A DNA stretch of 64,000 nt from Cercophora sp. LCS_1 (lineage: Eukaryota; Ascomycota; Sordariomycetes; Sordariales; Lasiosphaeriaceae). Below are positions 61,148-64,000 of the stretch, one piece after another. The stretch is taken from positions 364,825 through 428,824 of the forward strand of contig JAPZLL010000031.1 of NCBI GenBank assembly GCA_036250225.1. The letters run 5' to 3'. The stretch's first letter is position 1; each line of letters starts with the position of its first letter. Position numbers and translations under genes: made by a program. Under the pieces are notes generated by a model that did no database searches, had not been told where the DNA came from, and worked only from the letters and a program-made list of their open reading frames with translations.

Positions 61148-61858
61148 TTAGAGCATGCCATCCAACATCATCTGCCACCTCCGCTCCCTGTCCATAAATG
61201 CTTGGGTCTTGCGCGGGCCCCACTTCTTTCTCTCATCCTCGATCGCCTTCTTCATTTGTTTTTGGTGCTCAGGAGTCGAGTGGCAGCACATCATGACAAA
61301 AAGCTTGGAGCAGGCAAACTTCTTGGCCAGCGCCGTCACGCTGTTGGTTACGGGGTCTGCCTTCCGTAGCCGCCGCATCTCCTGGACCTGCTCTGGCGTG
61401 ACGTGATACACCTTGGGGTGATCGGGGCGTACGACCGGTAGCTTGTTGACTGCTTTGGCCGCTTCCTCCGGGGAGGGCTCTTCGGGGCTATATTGGATCG
61501 TCGTTGACGAAGCGAACAGTGTCGCGGGCAGGTTGGCACGACGTCGGGGGTCGCTCTTGGGCAAGAACTTGAAGGGGGTGTGGTAGACGGAGGGTGCGGA
61601 CGAGGGTGGGTTGAAGATAATCCGGGTCGAGCTGGAATCGGTCTCTTCTTCGCTCGGTTTTGGGAGGAAGGATGGATGTGGAGGGATGTTGAGGGCGCGT
61701 TTTGTCCGCGAGGCCGTGGATTTTTGTCGGGTTCCTCGGTGTGCTGGGGAGGCGAGTACAGGCCGCAATTGGTGGATAGTTGTTGAGGAGGAGCTTGTTG
61801 TAGAGAGGAGATATCGGTAGCAGCTTGCCGCTGGTCTTCTTGTGAGTTGGACCTCCAT
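61148..61858 (-). CDS. mrpl20: Mitochondrial large-subunit ribosomal protein L20 (mL58)
   Basis: A single exon of 236 aa. The N-terminus (MEVQLTRRPAASCYRYLLST) is Arg/Ser-rich and free of acidic residues after residue 2, consistent with a mitochondrial presequence. The conserved part of the MRP-L20 family begins near SVYHTPFKFLPKSDPRRRANLP and runs through VTPEQVQEMRRLRKADP, the SVTALAKKFACSKLFVMMCC segment and a strongly basic C-terminal helix (KKWGPRKTQAFMDRERRWQMM). The yeast counterpart MRPL20 is the fungal-type mL58 protein of the mitoribosome large subunit. No intron is needed. Confidence 0.9.
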   Translation of the reverse strand: MEVQLTRRPAASCYRYLLSTTSSSSTTIHQLRPVLASPAHRGTRQKSTASRTKRALNIPPHPSFLPKPSEEETDSSSTRIIFNPPSSAPSVYHTPFKFLPKSDPRRRANLPATLFASSTTIQYSPEEPSPEEAAKAVNKLPVVRPDHPKVYHVTPEQVQEMRRLRKADPVTNSVTALAKKFACSKLFVMMCCHSTPEHQKQMKKAIEDERKKWGPRKTQAFMDRERRWQMMLDGML

Positions 61859-64000
61859 TCTTTGCGATATGAAGTGCGAGGGAGGCGGCGGCTGATGGCG
61901 TGTGTTAGGATGAGCTCAAATCGAGATCACCAGACGCCGAGGGAGATTGTAAAGCAAAAAGAGGCACGCCGAATAGAAAGAAGTTATTAGGTCGTAATTG
62001 GCAATCTAATTGACCATTTCGATGCTTATTCCAATGCTGCTGTCCACCTGCTCGCCCTTGAGTGCAGCGACCAGGAGTCGCGAATTACCGAATGCTGGCG
62101 TTGAACTTTTTTCGAGCGAGAATGGGGCCGTCACGTGCCTGGGGTCTGAGCGGTCTGGGAGCTTGGGCCAATCAAGGAACCGACCCGGCCCCATTTTTCC
62201 TCCGGGCCGTGGTATTTCGGGACAGAAGCACCAGCCCATCTCCAGCTCTACGACCGAGACGTAAACAAGTGCGAGCTCTGTAGACAAGAAATATGTATGC
62301 CATCAAATTCAAGAATTTCATGAAATGCTCTCTGTATGTTGAGCTTGCACCACATACTCAATTCTTTGCGAGCAGGTAAACTCCGGTAGCAATTTTTCGC
62401 TCTTGGGCCGGAGCCACGGCGCAAATGCGCGGGTCACCGGGATCCGGGGGCGCACCGGCGGTGTGTCCGTCCTGGTCGCCAAGGCCCCGACAAAGAAAGC
62501 AACGAACTGGAAGAGATACTCTTCTGGAAGAAGAGCTTCGCATAATGTTTCAAGGCACTCAATAAGATATCAGAGGTCTTAAAACACCAATTTTAGCGCT
62601 GGATATATTATCTTCCTCTGTGTTGGGAAATAAGCCTGCTGGTTAAGACCATTTGAAGCGTGGATTCGGCGTGCGCATTTTCTGTCCCTGACTTGCCTGC
62701 GTTCTCATGCTGTAGAAACATGAGCGAACAACGGGCTCCTTTGCACTCGGAAGATGACTGCGGCAGAATAGGTGATCTGAATTTATGACTTGGTGCCAGC
62801 TGATCTGGTTCATCTGCTGTCGCATTCTCAACAGCAAAGCCGTTCGTCGCAACGGGTATCGTATGACAACTCAAGCACGTGTTTGTCGCTGCACGATGCT
62901 CAGGATAGGATCACTTTCCAGAAGCGGACTGCCTGCCTATCGTTTGCTATATACATATTTGAGTCCTCTGTAAGGTCGCGTTGTGTGCCCATGATGCTTT
63001 CGGTAGTGTGCCCCGAAACGCGCATGTCTGCGGATCGTTGTAATTCCAGAGCACTTTCTCGGCGTCACGAGTTCAGGGGCGTGAGGTGGTTGGCAATGTG
63101 TCCTCCCTGTCCTAGGTCTGTTCTGGGTCACTCAAGGCGTGACGTAAGTTGGTCATCAGCGATCGCTGCCCCTCTTCTCAAGTATGCCACGGCCGCACAG
63201 CGGAGGAAGTCCTGGCACCAGTGGTACGACGGCCCTGCGCGCATGAAGACACTCAATGCACCGTCATTGACCAAGCCATGGCTGTTTTTGGGACAATTTG
63301 TTTCAAGCTGATGATGTTTCTTCTGCCCGCACTACAAACCTTGTCAGGGGTGGGGGCGCCTTCAAGCTGGCCAAACGTTTTGGAAGCGGCTGAACAGAGG
63401 CAGCCTGAAGGATTGATTCCCTCGTTCCGGGATGAACTGTCATGAGATCCTCAGGGCCGAGCCAACAAAAGGGCCAAAGACTTCGGACCTGACCCTGTGG
63501 CTGCCTGTGTGCTATTTTTCGAGAGCCCAGCAGTCGCAAGGCCGTCTGTTGATTGATGTAGCGTTTGCAACCCCCCTGGATCGGTCCAATCAGACATTGC
63601 ACCCGTTGACCATCGCCGCCCACTTGCGGTTGAAACTGTCTGGTCAGTGTCTTGGGCCTTGTTCAACACTCTAGGAGCCCAGGATCAGAGAGGATGGTGA
63701 TGGCCCTCGACAACCCAATCAAGGAATGTCCTTCTGGCGGGAGTCGAGAACATGCTGTGGCCCGTGCAGACTCCTTTCCCCTGATTTTGGGCAGGCGCCA
63801 ACCAGCCAGCCGATGAGGCATCTGTGCCTGGGGGCGCAGCCCAATGCCGCTCGCAAATCGAGAAGGCTTCAATCTCCCAGCTTTCATGCTTTGGCTTGCG
63901 ATTACAGGAAAACATCATGTTTTGCCGTCCCGGGTGCCAATTCTGGCTAGCCTCGAACCGTTCTTTTCGGCACCCTCCAGAGGTGCCCAGCAAGCATCTA
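61859..64000. other. Right-end intergenic region
   Basis: About 2.1 kb with no supportable gene; frames are short and start at non-ATG codons. It contains the mrpl20 promoter on the left and repeat copy B at the right edge. A gene may begin beyond the window. Confidence 0.5.
63901..64000 (-). repeat. Dispersed repeat, copy B (cut by window end)
   Basis: The reverse complement of this stretch matches 58613-58722 at roughly 94 percent over the aligned bases, apart from a 10-nt gap. The copy runs into the window edge, so its true length is unknown. The two copies are inverted and about 5.2 kb apart, enclosing the cysteine-rich gene and mrpl20. Confidence 0.85.

Overview
The window looks like nuclear DNA of a filamentous ascomycete, most likely a sordariomycete close to Sordariales/Chaetomiaceae. 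This rests on moderate GC content, genes 2-5 kb apart on both strands, and short introns of about 45-70 nt with GTNNGT donors and CTAAC/CTGAC branch sites. The products are also typical of such fungi: a group II G-alpha protein, a KIF1A/UncA-type kinesin-3, an Up-regulated-During-Septation protein, a secreted GH10 xylanase and a DUF1996 protein. No tRNA, rRNA, CRISPR array, intact transposon or biosynthetic cluster was recognised.

Layout from left to right: isocitrate lyase (+, 941-2647); DHA1-type MFS transporter (-, 3004-4710); short F-box-like protein (+, 6410-6946); small 8-cysteine secreted protein (-, 7185-7555), divergent from a secreted DUF1996 protein (+, 8084-9362); membrane-anchored GH3 beta-glucosidase (-, 10526-13191); G-alpha GNA-2 type (-, 14852-16193); spermidine synthase (+, 19553-21155); Nit-type omega-amidase (-, 21735-22769); an unrecognised gene with repeat arrays in its promoter and leader (+, 23907-24831); GH10 endoxylanase (+, 25674-26822); kinesin-3 (-, 27434-32782); leukotriene-A4-hydrolase-type aminopeptidase (-, 33713-35725 or 35889). 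A gene-poor stretch of about 10.9 kb follows, with at most one weak candidate ORF (43013-43720). Then come a Uds1-domain protein (+, 46802-49134), a family 2 glycosyltransferase (-, 51790-54803), an HNH nuclease-like protein (+, 57411-58470), a cysteine-rich F-box-like protein (+, 59242-60709) and mitochondrial ribosomal protein L20/mL58 (-, 61148-61858). Two inverted copies of a dispersed repeat lie at 58.6 kb and at the right edge.

Most genes are unlinked housekeeping functions: glyoxylate cycle, polyamine synthesis, signalling, vesicle transport, peptide turnover and mitochondrial translation. Three encode plant-polysaccharide or secretome proteins (GH3, GH10, DUF1996). I rebuilt exon structures by joining reading frames at plausible splice sites and checking that family-conserved motifs continue across each junction. 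The most unusual items are the 30-bp and 57-bp tandem arrays at the unrecognised 23.9-kb gene, a hidden 5' micro-exon giving the aminopeptidase a mitochondrial-type presequence, a probable GC-AG intron in the G-alpha gene, the cysteine-completing second exon of the small secreted protein, the inverted repeat pair and the gene-poor stretch. None amounts to clear proof of a new system.
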